Shown here: positions 43,941 through 57,041 of the stretch, piece by piece | How positions within the stretch are numbered: the first letter of the stretch is position 1 | Layout of the letters: every line of letters starts with the position of its first letter | Source: Buxus sempervirens | Lineage: Eukaryota > Streptophyta > Magnoliopsida > Buxales > Buxaceae | Length of the DNA stretch: 64,000 bases | Assembly (NCBI GenBank): GCA_947561395.2 | Contig: OX387182.1 | Location: forward strand, 41,967,949 to 42,031,948 | Reading direction: 5' to 3' | Position numbers and translations under genes: made by a program | The notes under the pieces: model-generated | What the model saw: only the letters and a program-made list of their open reading frames with translations | What the model was told of the DNA's origin: nothing | The model's database searches: none

Positions 43941-46248
43941 TGTAAAACCCCGAATTTTCCTTAAATAATAAATTAAATTAGTAAATAATATTACTGAGGG
44001 TTATGATTGATGGGAATATTTTATTATTGTAGGGGGCGATCAGTTTAGTGGAGATCCAGAATTAAATGCAGATCTGATCGTCCGATCTTGAGATATCGAG
44101 GTATGTATTCTAATTGGGCGAGGTGTATAGGAGAGTTACATGGGAGATACATGGGATCAGAGGGTATAAATATGTATTAAAATAACCTAATCGTATTGTC
44201 GCTCGTAATACTCAGCCGCAAACGACGAGAGTTGAACGACCGAGAAGAGAAGAAAGAGAAGGAGGGAGGAAGACCAAGTAGACTTGCTCGGAGCATTGCT
44301 TTGCAACTAAAGAGAGATTTGGGGGTTGCCGTTCAGAGGAGAAGATGAGGAACGCGCGTATACGAGGTAGGTGACACCGTTTTGCTTTCGGAATCGGATT
44401 TTCCTTCGTTTACTCGCAAACGCATGTTTCTATTATATGTATTGGTGTATTTAGCTAGATAAGCATGTTATAAATACATTAGAATGAGTTTAGACGAGAA
44501 AAATCATGATTTAGAATAGTTTCTGCTCGATTTTGTATGACCGCCGACCTCGACTGTTCTCGGCGATCATCGGCGCTCTTCGGCGCTAGTAAAAAAAATT
44601 AGGACGCCGCAGACCGCGAGAAGACGGACCGCGGGCGCTCGAATTTGCACTACCGCCGACCTGAGACCGCCAGGGCGATCCTGAGCGATCCTAGGCGCTC
44701 TATGCAGAAAATCCAGATTTTCATAATTTCGAACCTAATTCAATTCTAAACTATTTTTAGACAATTTTAATGATTAATTAAGGTACTTTAAGACCAAAAT
44801 AAACTACCTAAATCCCTGTTTTACAGAAAAATAAATTAGGGAGATGTTTAGGACATTAGTTGCCAAGTTTCAAAGGAAATTGAGAAATGTGATTTTGGAA
44901 AAGCTAACTACACTTCGATTATCAAAACACCTCTAAATGACATTATAAATCAGAATACATTCTAAAGAGAATTCAGAATTCAGATGAACAAATATGGAAG
45001 TAAATGTACAGTTATAACCATTATATGCCGCTAGGCACCAACCCTTATAGAAATATGATACTTTAGGGAATTTTGGAGTCTAGTGGGCATAGCTGGTTAT
45101 GGATCCATAGTCGTAGCTAGATAGCTGAGGGATATGTCATTTGGGTTGAGTTACTCCTATATGCGACGCGCTTCCTTTGCAAGTTAGTTTGTCTGGGAAG
45201 GTCCTATGTCTGGAGGGACACCCCGGTGAGCCGCTGGTGATTCCCTGTACATGTGGATAAGCGACCATCTCCATGTATTGATTCTGGTGCTGCATGCTGG
45301 TGGTACATGCCAACTCTGATGGGTACGTGTGCAATAAGTCGGTGACTACGGCTCTTGTCTAAGCTGCGCTACATGGGGCTTGAGTATCATTAGTAGCATC
45401 GCTCCTAAGTCGCACGGTGGTATAGAAATTGGTTGAGAATCATCTCAAAAGGTTTATCTATCTTTGTGAGTCCTACAGTGACACTGAAACCGAAACACTT
45501 GGTATTATTATTGTATACATGCGGGAGGCATGTGATTGAGATATGGGTCGGATGTGACTGCTTAGTACATCCTGACAATGTGTGAACTATGTTACTGATT
45601 TGACTATTGTATTCTTCTATTAAAACTTGCTGGAATTCATCTTTAGAACTGTTTAGCATATTGTTTTGTATTCATGAATGATACGAATGATTATACGAGC
45701 CTGATTAGTCGATGTTGCCTAATCGTTCATGAACTGTTACTTTCCGTATATTAACTGTTTAATCATGCATGTGTTACCTACTGGGATATTCGTATCTCAC
45801 CCTACTGTTATTCCATTTTTTCAGCTGATACGCGAGAGGGGGATCTCTTAGACTTCCAGGGAGAGATAGCTGAGTATTCTCCGGAGGATTACTATTATCC
45901 AGATCTTGTCTGAGGTGGATTGTTGCTATAGACTTAGTACATTTGATTGGATTATTATTATTGTTGGGTTGATGTATTGAGAGATGAGAGAGATAGTACC
46001 CAGTTATTTTACCAGACTTTGATAGTACTATTTGATGGTCAAACTTTATGTTCATTTGAGGATTTTGAACTACACTTCCGCACATACTTGTTTCCGTAAC
46101 TCTGATAGTATAATTAGATAATGGATTTTGAATTCTTTGGTCTGGTATATTTTGATGTTGTTTATGATATGGGCCAGTAACACCTCGGATTTGGTTGTTG
46201 AACTAAATCGGGGTTGTTACAGTAGCGACCCGGGTTCGTGGCGTTACA
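43941..46248 (+). repeat. Element C 5' LTR
   Basis: 2308 bp, TGTAAAACCCCGAATTTTCC...CGTTACA. TATA-like TATAAATA lies at 44165-44172, then a GA-rich leader (about 44250-44350) and a GC-rich block (about 44540-44700) with GGCGATC/GGCGCTC motifs. TATGGATCCATA near 45100 is a perfect 12-bp palindrome. Open stretches inside are chance products. Confidence 0.95.
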
Positions 46249-46252
46249 GAGA

Positions 46253-46264
46253 TGGTATCAGAGC
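46253..46264 (+). other. Primer-binding site of element C
   Basis: TGGTATCAGAGC, four bases after the 5' LTR, is complementary to the 3' end of plant initiator-Met tRNA. This is the usual primer of Tekay/Del elements. Confidence 0.92.
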
Positions 46265-46375
46265 AATGGTCCTAACCTTAGAAATTAGCCAAACTTTAGG
46301 GGAATGGGATTGTGAGTACGCTAGATAGAACCCCTAGAATTATTGGATTCTAACAAGTGAAATTGTATTTTGCAG

Positions 46376-49300
46376 ATGGCTGGCAGGGGAAGACGTGCTA
46401 GAGTTGATCCTATTGAGGAGGAGCAGCAGGATGTTCCACCACCTCCACCACCTCCAAGGGGTGATATATGGACTGTTGTTAGCAGCTTGGCAGAGCTTCT
46501 TGCCAAGGAGAGAGAGGAGAGACTGAGCCAGCATGGCAATGGCGGAAATGGTGGCAATGGTCATGGAGAGGAGCCTGAACATGAGAGGGCCATACATACG
46601 ACCAAGGATCTTGAGCAGTTCAGGAAGTTGGATCCACCTATCTTTAGTGGACGACCAGATCCTATGGAGGCTGAGAGATGGCTGATGCGGGTGGAGTGGA
46701 TTTTTTAGGCCATGGGATGCCCGATGGACAGGAGAGTGCGGTTGGCAGCATTCTTATTTGAGGGAGAGGCGGTGCACTGGTGGACAGCCAGGAAGAGGCA
46801 GGATCCACAGGCTACATACATGACTTGGGATAGATTCCGGGAGGTCTTCTATGACCAGTACTTTTCTGAGGAAGTTCGGCTCAAGAAGGAGCGGGAATTT
46901 ATGGAGATTACACAGGGAGGCCAGACAGTGACTCAGTACGAGGCTAGATTTGCAGCCTTGTCCCGATTTGCAGCTCATATGACACAGGATGAGAGGAGGC
47001 TGACTTCACATTTTGAGCGGGGTCTGAAGCCCGAGATTAGGAGTATGCTGACAGTACTCCTGTGCACCGAACTAAAGGACGTGGTCCGTAGAGCCACTAG
47101 AGCTGAAAGTGACTTGGAGGCTAGAGCGAGCCAGAGCAGAGTTAGGCCGCCTATGAGGCCTGCAGATCAGAGAGGTTTCCTTAGTGGGAACAAGAGACCC
47201 AGAGACTGGACTAGGGCAGAGCCTGCAGGAGGACAGTATAGGGCAGTTCCGAGGGCATGTGTCTGTTGTGGCAGATACCATGTACCTAGACCATGTGTTG
47301 CAGCGCCGGGCACCTGCTACAGATGCGGGAAGGCAGGTCATAGGATCAAGGATTGTCGGTTCCCTTCTAGTTATCAGCCGTTAGCAGTGCCACGACCGGC
47401 ATTACCACCGCCAGAGACCGCGCCTGCTTTTCCACAAAGGCAGCAGTTTCAGCAGCCAGCTCAGAGAACATCGGTTGGGCAGAAGCCCCAGGGCAAAGGA
47501 CCAGTTCACAGAGGAGGCCAGAGGCAGGCAGTACCTGCTCAGCAGCCACAGCCAGCGAGGGTATATGCAGTGGATGCACATGAGGAGCGTGAGCTGATCG
47601 TATGGAGGATATTGAGGGTGATCCCGAGGCACCTGAGTTGATTGGAGGTATTCTTTTCATCTGTGGTAGATCAGCATGTGTTTTGTTTGATTCTGGTGCT
47701 TCCCATTCATTTATATCACCTGCTTGTGCACAACGGATTGGTTTGTCACCCACTGAGTTGGATACTGCATTGTCTGTGCACACACCTTTGGGAGAGTCTA
47801 CTCGAGTGGAGCATATGTATAGAGACTGTATGATTAGATTGGGTAGATTGGAGTTGTTTGGTGATTTGATTGCCTTAGACATCGGAGGTTTTGATGTGAT
47901 ATTGGGGATGGATTGGCTATGTAGACACCATGTGACATTGGATTGTTATGCGGGTACGGTGATAGTTAGAGGGCCAGATCAGACCACTCATTGTTTCAAA
48001 TGTGAGGGGTTGAAGTCGCGGATTGGTCTGGTAGCATCTGTGATAGCAGAGGAGCTTAGGAGTGACTCCCTTGTCATCTCCGATGTACCTGTTGTACAGG
48101 AGTTTGCGGATGTGTTTCCAGAGGATTTGCCTGGATTACCATCTGCTAGAGGAGTAGAGTTCAGGATACAGTTGATGCCTGGTACGGCTCCAGTTTCAAA
48201 ACCACCCTATAGGCTTGCAAAACCAGAACAGGAGGAACTTAAGAAGCAGTTAGATGAGCTCCAGGAATAAGGTTTCATCAAACCGAGCGTATCTCCGTGG
48301 GGCGCTCCAGTTCTATTTGTACAGAAGAAGGATGGGAGCATGAGGATGTGTATTGATTATAGGCAACTGAATGAAGTAACAATGAAGAACAAGTATCCGT
48401 TGCCTAGGATTGATGACCTGTTTGACCAGTTAGGAGGAGCATCTTGGTTCTCCAAGATATACTTGAGGTCAGGATATCATCAGTTGAGAGTGGCAGAGGA
48501 GGACATAGAGAAGACAGCTTTTCATACAGGCTATGGGCATTATGAGTTCTTGGTTATGCCTTTTGGGTTGATCAATGCCCCAGCTGTTTTCATGGACCTC
48601 ATGAACAGGATTTTTCATGCATACTTGGACAGTTTTGTAGTAGTGTTCATTGATGACATCCTAGTATATTCTAAGACCCGAGAAGCACATGTAGGGCATT
48701 TGAAGGCAGTATTGCACACTTTGAGAGACCACAAGTTGTATGGGAAATTTAGCAAATGTCAGTTTTGGCTAAGGCAAATTTCTTTCCTAGGTCATATTAT
48801 CTCAGGAGAGGGTATATCTGTGGACCCTGAGAAGGTTAAGGCAGTGGCAGAATGGCCTAGACTTACTACAGTAACAGAGGTCAGGAGTTTCCTTAGTATG
48901 GCAGGTTACTATAGGAGATTCATTGCAGGATTTTCGCGTATAGCTGCACCTTTGTCTAACCTAACCAAGAAGGCAGTGAAGTTCCTATGGGATGAAAAAT
49001 GTGAGCAGAGCTTCCAGGAATTGAAGCAGAGATTGACTACTGCACCAGTGTTGATTGTGCCATCTATGGATGAGGCATTTGCAGTGTATTGTGATGCTTC
49101 TAGGATAGGCTTGGGATGTGTATTGATGCAGCAGGGCAGAGTTATAGCGTATGCTTCGAGGTTATTGAGGCCACATGAGAGGAATTACCCTACCCACGAT
49201 CTAGAGCTAGCAGCCATAGTCTTTGCATTGAAGCTATGGAGGCATTACCTTTATGGAGTAGAGTTTGAGATCTTTTCTGATCATAAGAGTTTGAGATATC

Positions 49301-51000
49301 TGTTTTCACAGAGGGACTTGAACATGAGGCAGCGAAGGTGGATGGATCTGCTAAAGGATTTAAAGTTTACTTTGCAATACCACCCTGGTAAGGCAAATGT
49401 AGTGGCGGATGCTTTGAGTAGAAAAAGTTCAGTTGAAGGTCAAATAGCTACTTTAGCAGCTTTCATGATGAGCCAGTGTAGATTGATTGATTCAGTCAGA
49501 GATTGGCAGGGAGAGTTTAGCATGCCACAGGATGGAGTGATCCGAGTTGCTCGTGTTCAGATTGAACTAGATTTGGTTCAGTTGATTTGGGAGAAACAAT
49601 TGATTGACCCACAGTTGATTCAATCTAAGGAGATGATGGGTAGAGGATCTGAGGCAGCTGTAGACTTTTCGGATAGAGATGGGTTATTGAGATATAGAAG
49701 TCGTATTTGTGTTCCAGCTGATGAGGAGATTAAGGAGAAGATATTATCAGAGGGACATAGATCGAGGTATGCAGTTCACCCAGGAAGTACGAAGATGTAC
49801 GAAAACTTGAAAGAAATCTATTGGTGGTCGGGAATGAAGAGAGAGATTGCAGAGTATGTGGCAAAATGTTTGATATGCCAGCAAGTGAAGGCTGAACATC
49901 GGAAACCACCTGGTTTACTTCAGTCACTTCCTATTCCAGACTGGAAGTGGGAGCATGTAACTATGGATTTTGTATCTGGATTGCCATTGACAGCAAAGAA
50001 AGAAGATGCTATATGGGTTGTCGTGGATAAACTGACTAAGTCTGCGCATTTCTTGCCTATGAGCACTACATAGCCATTGAAGTCTTTAGCTGAGTTATAT
50101 GTCAGGGAGATAGTGAGACTTCATGGAGTGCCAGTTTCTATAGTGTCGGACAGAGATGCACGATTCACAGCACGCTTTTCGCTTGCATTTCAGGCAGCTT
50201 TAGGAACTAAGCTTAATTTCAGCACTAGCTATCATCCTCAGACAGATGGGCAGTCTGAGCGTACAATTCAGACGTTGGAAGATATGCTGAGATGTTGTGT
50301 TATGGATTGGGGAGGCAGTTGGAATCAGCACCTACCATTGGTGGAGTTTGCCTATAATAACAGCTATCAGGCGAGTATTCAAATGGCACCATTTGAGGCA
50401 CTTTATGGCAGACCTTGTAGATCTCCAGTGTGTTGGGTGGAAGTTGGAGAAAGACAACTTATTGGGCCGCAGATTGTACAAGATAGCATTGAGAAGGTGA
50501 ATTAGATTAGGCGAAACATGCTTACAGCCCAAAGTCATCAGAAGAGCTATGCAGATACCAGAAGAAGAGACTTGCATTTTGAAGTTGGTGATTGGGTATT
50601 TCTGAAGATATCACCATCTCGTGGAATCAAGAGATTTGGAAAGAAAGGTAAGTTGGCTCCAAGATATATAGGTCCGTTCGAGATTAAGGGTACAGTGGGA
50701 CCATTAGCATACAGATTGGCTTTACCTACACAGCTGGAAGGAGTTCATGACGTATTCCATGTTTCTATGTTGAGGAAGTACGTGCATGACCCTACTCATA
50801 TCATTCAGCATGAGCCGATAGTAGTGCGAGGGGACTTGACTTACGAGGAGAACCCAGTTGAGATTTTGGACAGGAAGGAGCAGGTTCTTCGTATTAAAGT
50901 GATTCCACTTGTGAAAGTACTTTGGCAGAACCACACAACTGAGGAAGCTACGTGGGAATTGAAATCGGAAATGCAGAGAAAGTATCCTAACTTATTTCCA
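46376..51000 (+). pseudogene. Element C gag-pol region
   Basis: Gag begins at 46376 (MAGRGRRARVDPIEEEQQD), with a proline run, the GNGGNGGNGH stretch, a capsid-like domain (about 46600-47100) and a CCHC knuckle CYRCGKAGHRIKDC (about 47320-47360). Protease has CVLFDSGASHSFIS (about 47670-47710). Reverse transcriptase runs about 48250-48900 ([25 protein letters not shown]). RNase H runs about 49070-49420 ([30 protein letters not shown]). Integrase runs about 49700-50500 ([46 protein letters not shown]). A chromodomain-like tail lies at about 50590-51000 (LVKVLWQNH..EEATWEL, ending RKYPNLFPEP). Broken in about five places overall. Confidence 0.93.
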
Positions 51001-51039
51001 GAACCACAATGTAAATTTCGAGGACGAAATTTTTCTTTT

Positions 51040-51051
51040 AGGAGGGGAGGA
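51040..51051 (+). other. Polypurine tract of element C
   Basis: AGGAGGGGAGGA directly precedes the 3' LTR start at 51052 and is the same tract as in element A. Confidence 0.92.
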
Positions 51052-53350
51052 TGTAAAACCCCGAATTTTCCTTAAATAATAAATTAAATTAGTAAATAAT
51101 ATTACTGAGGGTTATGATTGATGGGAATATTTTATTATTGTAGGGGGCGATCAGTTTAGTGGAGATCCAGAATTAAATGCAGATCTGATCGTCCGATCTT
51201 GAGATATCGAGGTATGTATTCTAATTGGGCGAGGTGTATAGGAGAGTTACATGGGAGATACATGGGATCAGAGGGTATAAATATGTATTAAAATAACCTA
51301 ATCGTATTGTCGCTCGTAATACTCAGCCGCAAACGACGAGAGTTGAACGACCGAGAAGAGAAGAAAGAGAAGGAGGGAGGAAGACCAAGTAGACTTGCTC
51401 GGAGCATTGCTTTGCAACTGAAGAGAGATTTGGGGGTTGCCGTTCAGAGGAGAAGATGAGGAACGCGCGTATACGAGGTAGGTGACACCGTTTTGCTTTC
51501 GGAATCGGATTTTCCTTCGTTTACTCGCAAACGCATGTTTCTATTATATGTATTGGTGTATTTAGCTAGATAAGCATGTTATAAATACATTAGAATGAGT
51601 TTAGACGAGAAAAATCATGATTTAGAACAGTTTCTGCTCGATTTTGTTTGACCGCCGACCTCAACTGTTCTCGGCGATCATCGGCACTGGTTAAAAAAAT
51701 TAGGACACCGCAGATCGCGAGAAGACGGACCGCGGGCGCTCGAATTTGCACTACCGCCGACCTGAGACCGCCAGGGCGATCCTGAGCGATCCTAGGCGCT
51801 CTAAGCAGAAAATCCAGATTTTCATAATTTCGAACCTAATTCAATTCTAAACTATTTTTAGACAATTTTAATGATTAATTAAGGTACTTTAAGACTAAAA
51901 TAAACTACCTAAATCCCTGTTTTACAGAAAAATAAATTAGGGAGATGTTTAGGACATTAGTTGCCAAGTTTCAAAGGAAATTGAGAAATGTGATTTTGGA
52001 AAAGCTTAACTACACTTCGATTATCAAAACACCTCTAAATGACATTATAAATCAGAATACATTCTAAAGAGAATTCAGAATTCAGATGAACAAATATGGA
52101 AGTAAATGTACAGTTATAACCATTATATGCCGCTAGGCACCAACCCTTATAGAAATATGATACTTTAGGGAATTTTGGAGTCTAGTGGGCATAGCTGGTT
52201 ATGGATCCATAGTCGTAGCTAGATAGCTGAGGGATATGTCATTTGGGTTGAGTTACTCCTATATGCGACGCGCTTCCTTTGCAAGTTAGTTTGTCTGGGA
52301 AGGTCCTATGTCTGGAGGGACACCCCGGTGAGCCGCTGGTGATTCCCTGTACATGTGGATAAGCGACCATCTCCATGTATTGATTCTGGTGCTGCATGCT
52401 GGTGGTACATGCCAACTCTGATGGGTACGTGTGCAATAAGTCGGTGACTACGGCTCTTGTCTAAGCTGCGCTACATGGGGCTTGAGTATCATTAGTAGCA
52501 TTGCTCCTAAGTCGCACGGTGGTATAGAAATTGGTTGAGAATCATCTCAAAAGGTTTATCTATCTTTGTGAGTCCTACAGTGACACTGAAACCGAAACAC
52601 TTGGTATTATTATTGTATACATGCGGGAGGCATGTGATTGAGATATGGGTCGGATGTAACTGCTTAGTACATCCTGACAATGTGTGAACTATGTTACTGA
52701 TTTCACTATTGTATTCTTCTATTAAAACTTGCTGGAATTCATCTCTAGAACTGTTTAGCATATTGTTTTGTATTCATGAATGATACGAATGATTATACGA
52801 GCCTGATTAGTCGATGTTGCCTAATCGTTCATGAACTTTTACTTTCCGTATATTAACTGTTTAATCATGCATGTGTTACCTACTGGGATATTCGTATCTC
52901 ACCCTACTGTTATTCCATTTTTTCAGCTGATACGCGAGAGGGGGATCTCTTAGACTTCCAGGGAGAGATAGCTGAGTATTCTCCGGAGGATTACTATTAT
53001 CCAGATCTTGTCTGAGGTGGATTGTTGCTATAGACTTAGTACATTTGATTGGATTATTATTATTGTTGGGTTGATGTATTGAGAGATGAGAGAGATAGTA
53101 CCCAGTTATTTTACCAGACTTTGATAGTACTATTTGATGGTCAAACTTTATGTTCATTTGAGGATTTTGAACTACACTTCCGCACATACTTGTTTCCGCA
53201 ACTCTGATAGTATAATTAGATAATGGATTTTGAATTCTTTGGTCTGGTATATTTTGATGTTGTTTATGATATGGGCCAGTGACACCTCGGATTTGGTTGT
53301 TGAACTAAATTGGGGTTGTTATAGTAGCGACCCGGGTTCGGGGCGTTACA
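51052..53350 (+). repeat. Element C 3' LTR
   Basis: 2299 bp, TGTAAAACCCCGAATTTTCC...GGTTCGGGGCGTTACA, with TATA-like TATAAATA at 51276-51283. It is about 99% identical to the 5' LTR. The differences cluster somewhat in the GC-rich block about 600 bp in. Confidence 0.95.
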
Positions 53351-53355
53351 GCAGC

Positions 53356-53832
53356 TATTTACTGACCTTGAAGTAACGGTAAAGGTAAAGTTAAGCCATG
53401 TAATGGCACTGGTAAAGTATATGGGTGAATATTGATATGCATGATATGTTATTGTTGTTTGGATGCTTTATATGATAAATCCTCATGTTATTGATAATAT
53501 TATAAATGAATCTCTTGTACTTGATGCTACCATGATTGATCGATTGGTTTTACCAAAAGGTTTTCCATAATCTTATATGTATGATTCAAAGGAATTCATC
53601 ATTGGATTTTCTTAGCATGCTGTTACTACTTTCTGAGATTTTATATCTCATCTTTGTTTTCGATTGTTTTGTTTTAGGTATCATTGGAGAAGACACCATG
53701 GAATAGAAGGCTAACGGGTTTCAGGACTTAGAGATCTTGATGGTTATTAGTTAAGTTATTGATATAGAAGTTTATTTCTTTCTAAGAGTAGTAGTAGAAG
53801 GTCTAATAGATTGTTTTGAGAGATAGTAAATT
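53356..53832 (+). repeat. Second piece of the outer LTR 41376-57235
   Basis: Resumes the third-family LTR after element C, with CATGATTGATCG and ATATCTCATC segments that match 18150-18330 in reverse. No gene. Confidence 0.72.
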
Positions 53833-56800
53833 AGTAAGACCCCAGTTTTGAGTAGAAAAAAAATAATAAATAATAAAATAATAAAATGAAATAATAATAA
53901 TAGAATAAAAATAAACAAATAATAACAGTAGATAAAATAAAAGTATATGCACATATGGATGTATGTACAGGTTAAATCAACTTTATTATTGCTAGAAATT
54001 TGTGGTCATTAGGGTTAAAGAAAATGAGGTGGAAATATTTATACGTAGGTCATATTCGGACCGGAAATAAATAAAAAAATGGGTCAATGGTTAAAATCCG
54101 GGAAAACCCTACACTAAGGAGGGGTAGAAAGGGGATTCCCAGGGTAAATGGTGAATTAGGTTAAACCCTCGCGGTGTATAAATAGGTAACTGATATAAAT
54201 TTTCGGGGTTTTGGGGGAATGTTGTTACTCTGAAATTAGGGCGGCTACTGTGGCGATTAGGGTTTCGCTGGGAAGAGATGAGAACCGCAAGAGTTGCTAG
54301 GAGTTTATTGGAGTCGGATTTCTGCGGGTTATCTCTCTCGCGAGCAGAGGAGTTGTTCGGCTACCATTTCATCTTCGCGCGCACCCGGAAATCGCGATCG
54401 GCCGAATGGGGAAGAAGCTGTTGTTCTGGGATTAAGCGCATACGGTGAGTAGCAATGATTTACAACTGGGATTTGTGTTTTCTGTTTCTCTCGAGATTAT
54501 TCTGATGCATGGTTTATATATCAACTGATAGTATGAGTTTTTCTGGTTTTCGGGAAGTTACCTGAACAGAGTCTCCGGATTTAATTTTATAATTGAAAAT
54601 GAAAGTGTTTAGATTAATTCCAAATATGGTTGGGAAGTCTTCTGGGAGTATTAGGAGTGTATTGGAGTAGTTACAGACCTTCACAAACCGGCCAGTCATG
54701 TAGATCTCAAAATAACAGGGAAATGAAAACCACAGGGGGTATCCGCTCACAGGCGCTCACCTCAGAGGTAGGCGCCCCGTTAATAACGACCAACCGCCGA
54801 GCTCGCGCCCATCTCACGCCCATCTCGCGTTCATCTCGCGCTCACCTAGCGTCGGGTGAGCGGCAGGTCGATTTTACCCCATTTCTTCACCGCCGACCGG
54901 CGCTCACCTCAGGAGGTGAGCGCATAGTCCAATACACTTGCCGAATTACAGAATTTGTTGAAAATAGCCCCTTAATTACATGAAAGACATTTAAGTAAAT
55001 GTCCTGTGTATTTATTGCTCCATTTACTTAAGTCTTTACATGTAAATAAGGTTTTACCCCCCATTTGGAACCAATAAAAATACTTCCAAGGTCTAATTCC
55101 CAGCCAATAAAAAGTCAACTTTCCAGTTCATGCCTAAATCCCGGTTTTAATCAAAATGCCCGGTTTGGGTTTAATACCCAGATGAGTGATTCAGGAGCCC
55201 AGAAAATTCTAGGAGATGTGTTTACCCACCAATAGACTACAACCAAAATTTGAGCCCGAAACTCCTTGTAGATTTGTCTAGAAAAATTATATACCAAAAG
55301 TCAACGTTTTTAACCAGACTTAGAATATTTTGAGGTCCGAAACTTTTTGTCTCAGAATTGATTGCTTTTTGGTATGATGACCTTATAGGGGATCCTAAGA
55401 TTATTCCACTCATCCAAAATGTGTTTCCAGGGTTTTATGACATTCATTTGATTGATTTGGATTATGAAAGCGAAATTTAGAATCTAGGAGCTGTTTTGCT
55501 GGATTATGTTTAATCGAAGTTTGGATACTGAAATCATTTCTGTATAATGTGCTTTATTCTGAAAAGTCAGTTTTGAAATCATATTGTTTTGCTAAAATAC
55601 CTCTACACTATTATGCTAGTTCACCTTTGAATGCACGGTGCACTTCAGGAATGATTTACTTGAATATTGTTTTATACACTGTTTTGATTGAGGAGTTATT
55701 ATATTCTGGTTTCACTTGTTGGATAATTTTAAATGTATTGTAAAGATTTTCTTGATATGAATGATTGAGTTTTATTCCAAATGGCATGTGTTACGGAAAT
55801 GAGAAAATACTGAAATTACTTGAGGTACTGCTTGGTCCAGAGGGACAGGTGATGAATTGTGATGAGTTTTACATGATATGAAATGAATGGTTTTTCTTTG
55901 ATATTGGAATTGTGATTATACGATGTTTTACTGTTTTTGTCTAGCTTGTCCTGGATCCAGAGTCTAAGCTTAGTAATGTGATGTTATTGTTGGTTGTTGG
56001 AATTGCATGGCCTTGTGTGTTGCCACGACCGGTGTAGAGCAGCCAGAAACCCTGAGTAGGCCTGGTTGTCAATGCAGAAACCCGGGGAGTAGGCCTGCAT
56101 TGGATGACGAAACCCTGAGTAGGCCGTCATTTCAGAGTATCCGAAACCCTGAGTAGGCCGGAACTGTGTACATGGAGGTGTGGAGTGTCTACTTGGCATG
56201 TTTAATTTATCAACTGAACAATAGTCATGACATTGACCAATGTTGGTACTTGATTTGGTTTGACGTGATATGTTTTATTCGCTGGTTTGTTGGTATTTAT
56301 GGTTCATGGAATATTGTTTACCGATTATTGGGTATTGTACCTCCCGCCGGTGTAGAGCAGCCAGGAACCTTGAGTAGGCCTGGTTGTTAATGCAGAAACC
56401 CGGGGAGTAGGCCTGCATTGGATGACGCAGTCATTTCAATATCCGAAACCCTGAGTAGGCCGGATATACATTTGGAGGTGTGGGCATGGTTATGAGAAGA
56501 CTTGGTGTTATGTGACATTGGTATATCTGGAATTATATCTTGAGATACAAAATTATGCTTATTTGCTATGTTGTTGCCAATTAATCATTATTTTATCGAT
56601 ATCTTCGGGATTGGAAACGGACTGTTATTGCTTGATTTACCTGATGGTTTTCCGCACTGATATGAATTGGATTATTGAAGTTTAGTCGGATTATTCGGAA
56701 TATGCGTATTATCCTCATTGTACATGGTTATAATCGTGGCATGTTTTAGAACTGAAATAAATGTATTTGTGCATGCATGTGCTGCTCACTGGGATATTCG

Positions 56801-57041
56801 TATCTCATTCCGTATTGTTTTGTTTTGTTTTCAGCTGCTCCTGGAGAGGACGATACTTGCGGGTAGTTACTTGGTCATGTGAGTTTTATTTTAGCTTGGG
56901 GAATATTTTAGCGCACTCTGTTATATAGTTATTGTTGTATTCATGTTTTTCCTTCACTCTGATATTGCGATCCTGAGTTTTATAATAACCTCTGGAGACG
57001 AGTTACGGGTTTTTCATGTGACTCGGATCCGGGGCGTTACA
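53833..57041 (+). mobile_element. Solo LTR of the second family, 3.2 kb
   Basis: 3209 bp with perfect TSD AAATT (53828-53832 and 57042-57046). It ends GGATCCGGGGCGTTACA like the family member at 6113-8398. A TATA-like TATAAATA lies at 54177-54184. A GC-rich block (about 54745-54925) repeats CTCGCGCCCATCTC-type units. The stem-loop array occurs twice (56040-56160 and 56355-56467). An AT-rich low-complexity run lies at 53855-53945. Open frames within it are not genes. Confidence 0.83.
56040..56467 (+). repeat. Two clusters of stem-loops with the core GAAACCCTGAGTAGGCC
   Basis: The arms differ between units but stay complementary: CAGCCAG/CTGGTTG (56040-56046, 56062-56068; one G-T), CAATGCAG/CTGCATTG (56070-56077, 56095-56102), ATGACG/CGTCAT (56104-56109, 56125-56130) and, in the second cluster, ATATCCG/CGGATAT (56439-56445, 56461-56467). 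The cluster is duplicated about 320 bp apart. It is homologous to 7675-7800. Confidence 0.85.

Larger units (their letters stand above)
43941..53350 (+). mobile_element. Element C: near-complete Ty3/gypsy chromovirus, Tekay/Del-like, young
   Basis: 9410 bp with two LTRs, primer-binding site, gag-pol and polypurine tract, flanked by the perfect TSD GCAGC (43936-43940 and 53351-53355). The two LTRs differ at only about 20 of 2300 positions (about 0.9%), which at commonly used plant rates (7e-9 to 1.3e-8 per site per year) means roughly 0.3-0.7 million years. All domains are present, but the reading frame is broken in about five places, so it looks structurally whole yet not autonomous. It sits inside the minisatellite of the outer LTR 41376-57235. 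Confidence 0.95.

Noticed and set aside
45137-46085. Several open frames repeated at 52239-53187
   Set aside because: Identical pairs arise because they are in the two LTRs of element C; they are non-coding LTR sequence.
53855-53945. AT-rich run as possible matrix-attachment or origin sequence
   Set aside because: Simple low-complexity sequence within a solo LTR; nothing beyond base composition supports a function.
54630-54983. 117-codon open frame on the plus strand
   Set aside because: It lies in the GC-rich motif block of a solo LTR with a perfect TSD; composition follows the block.
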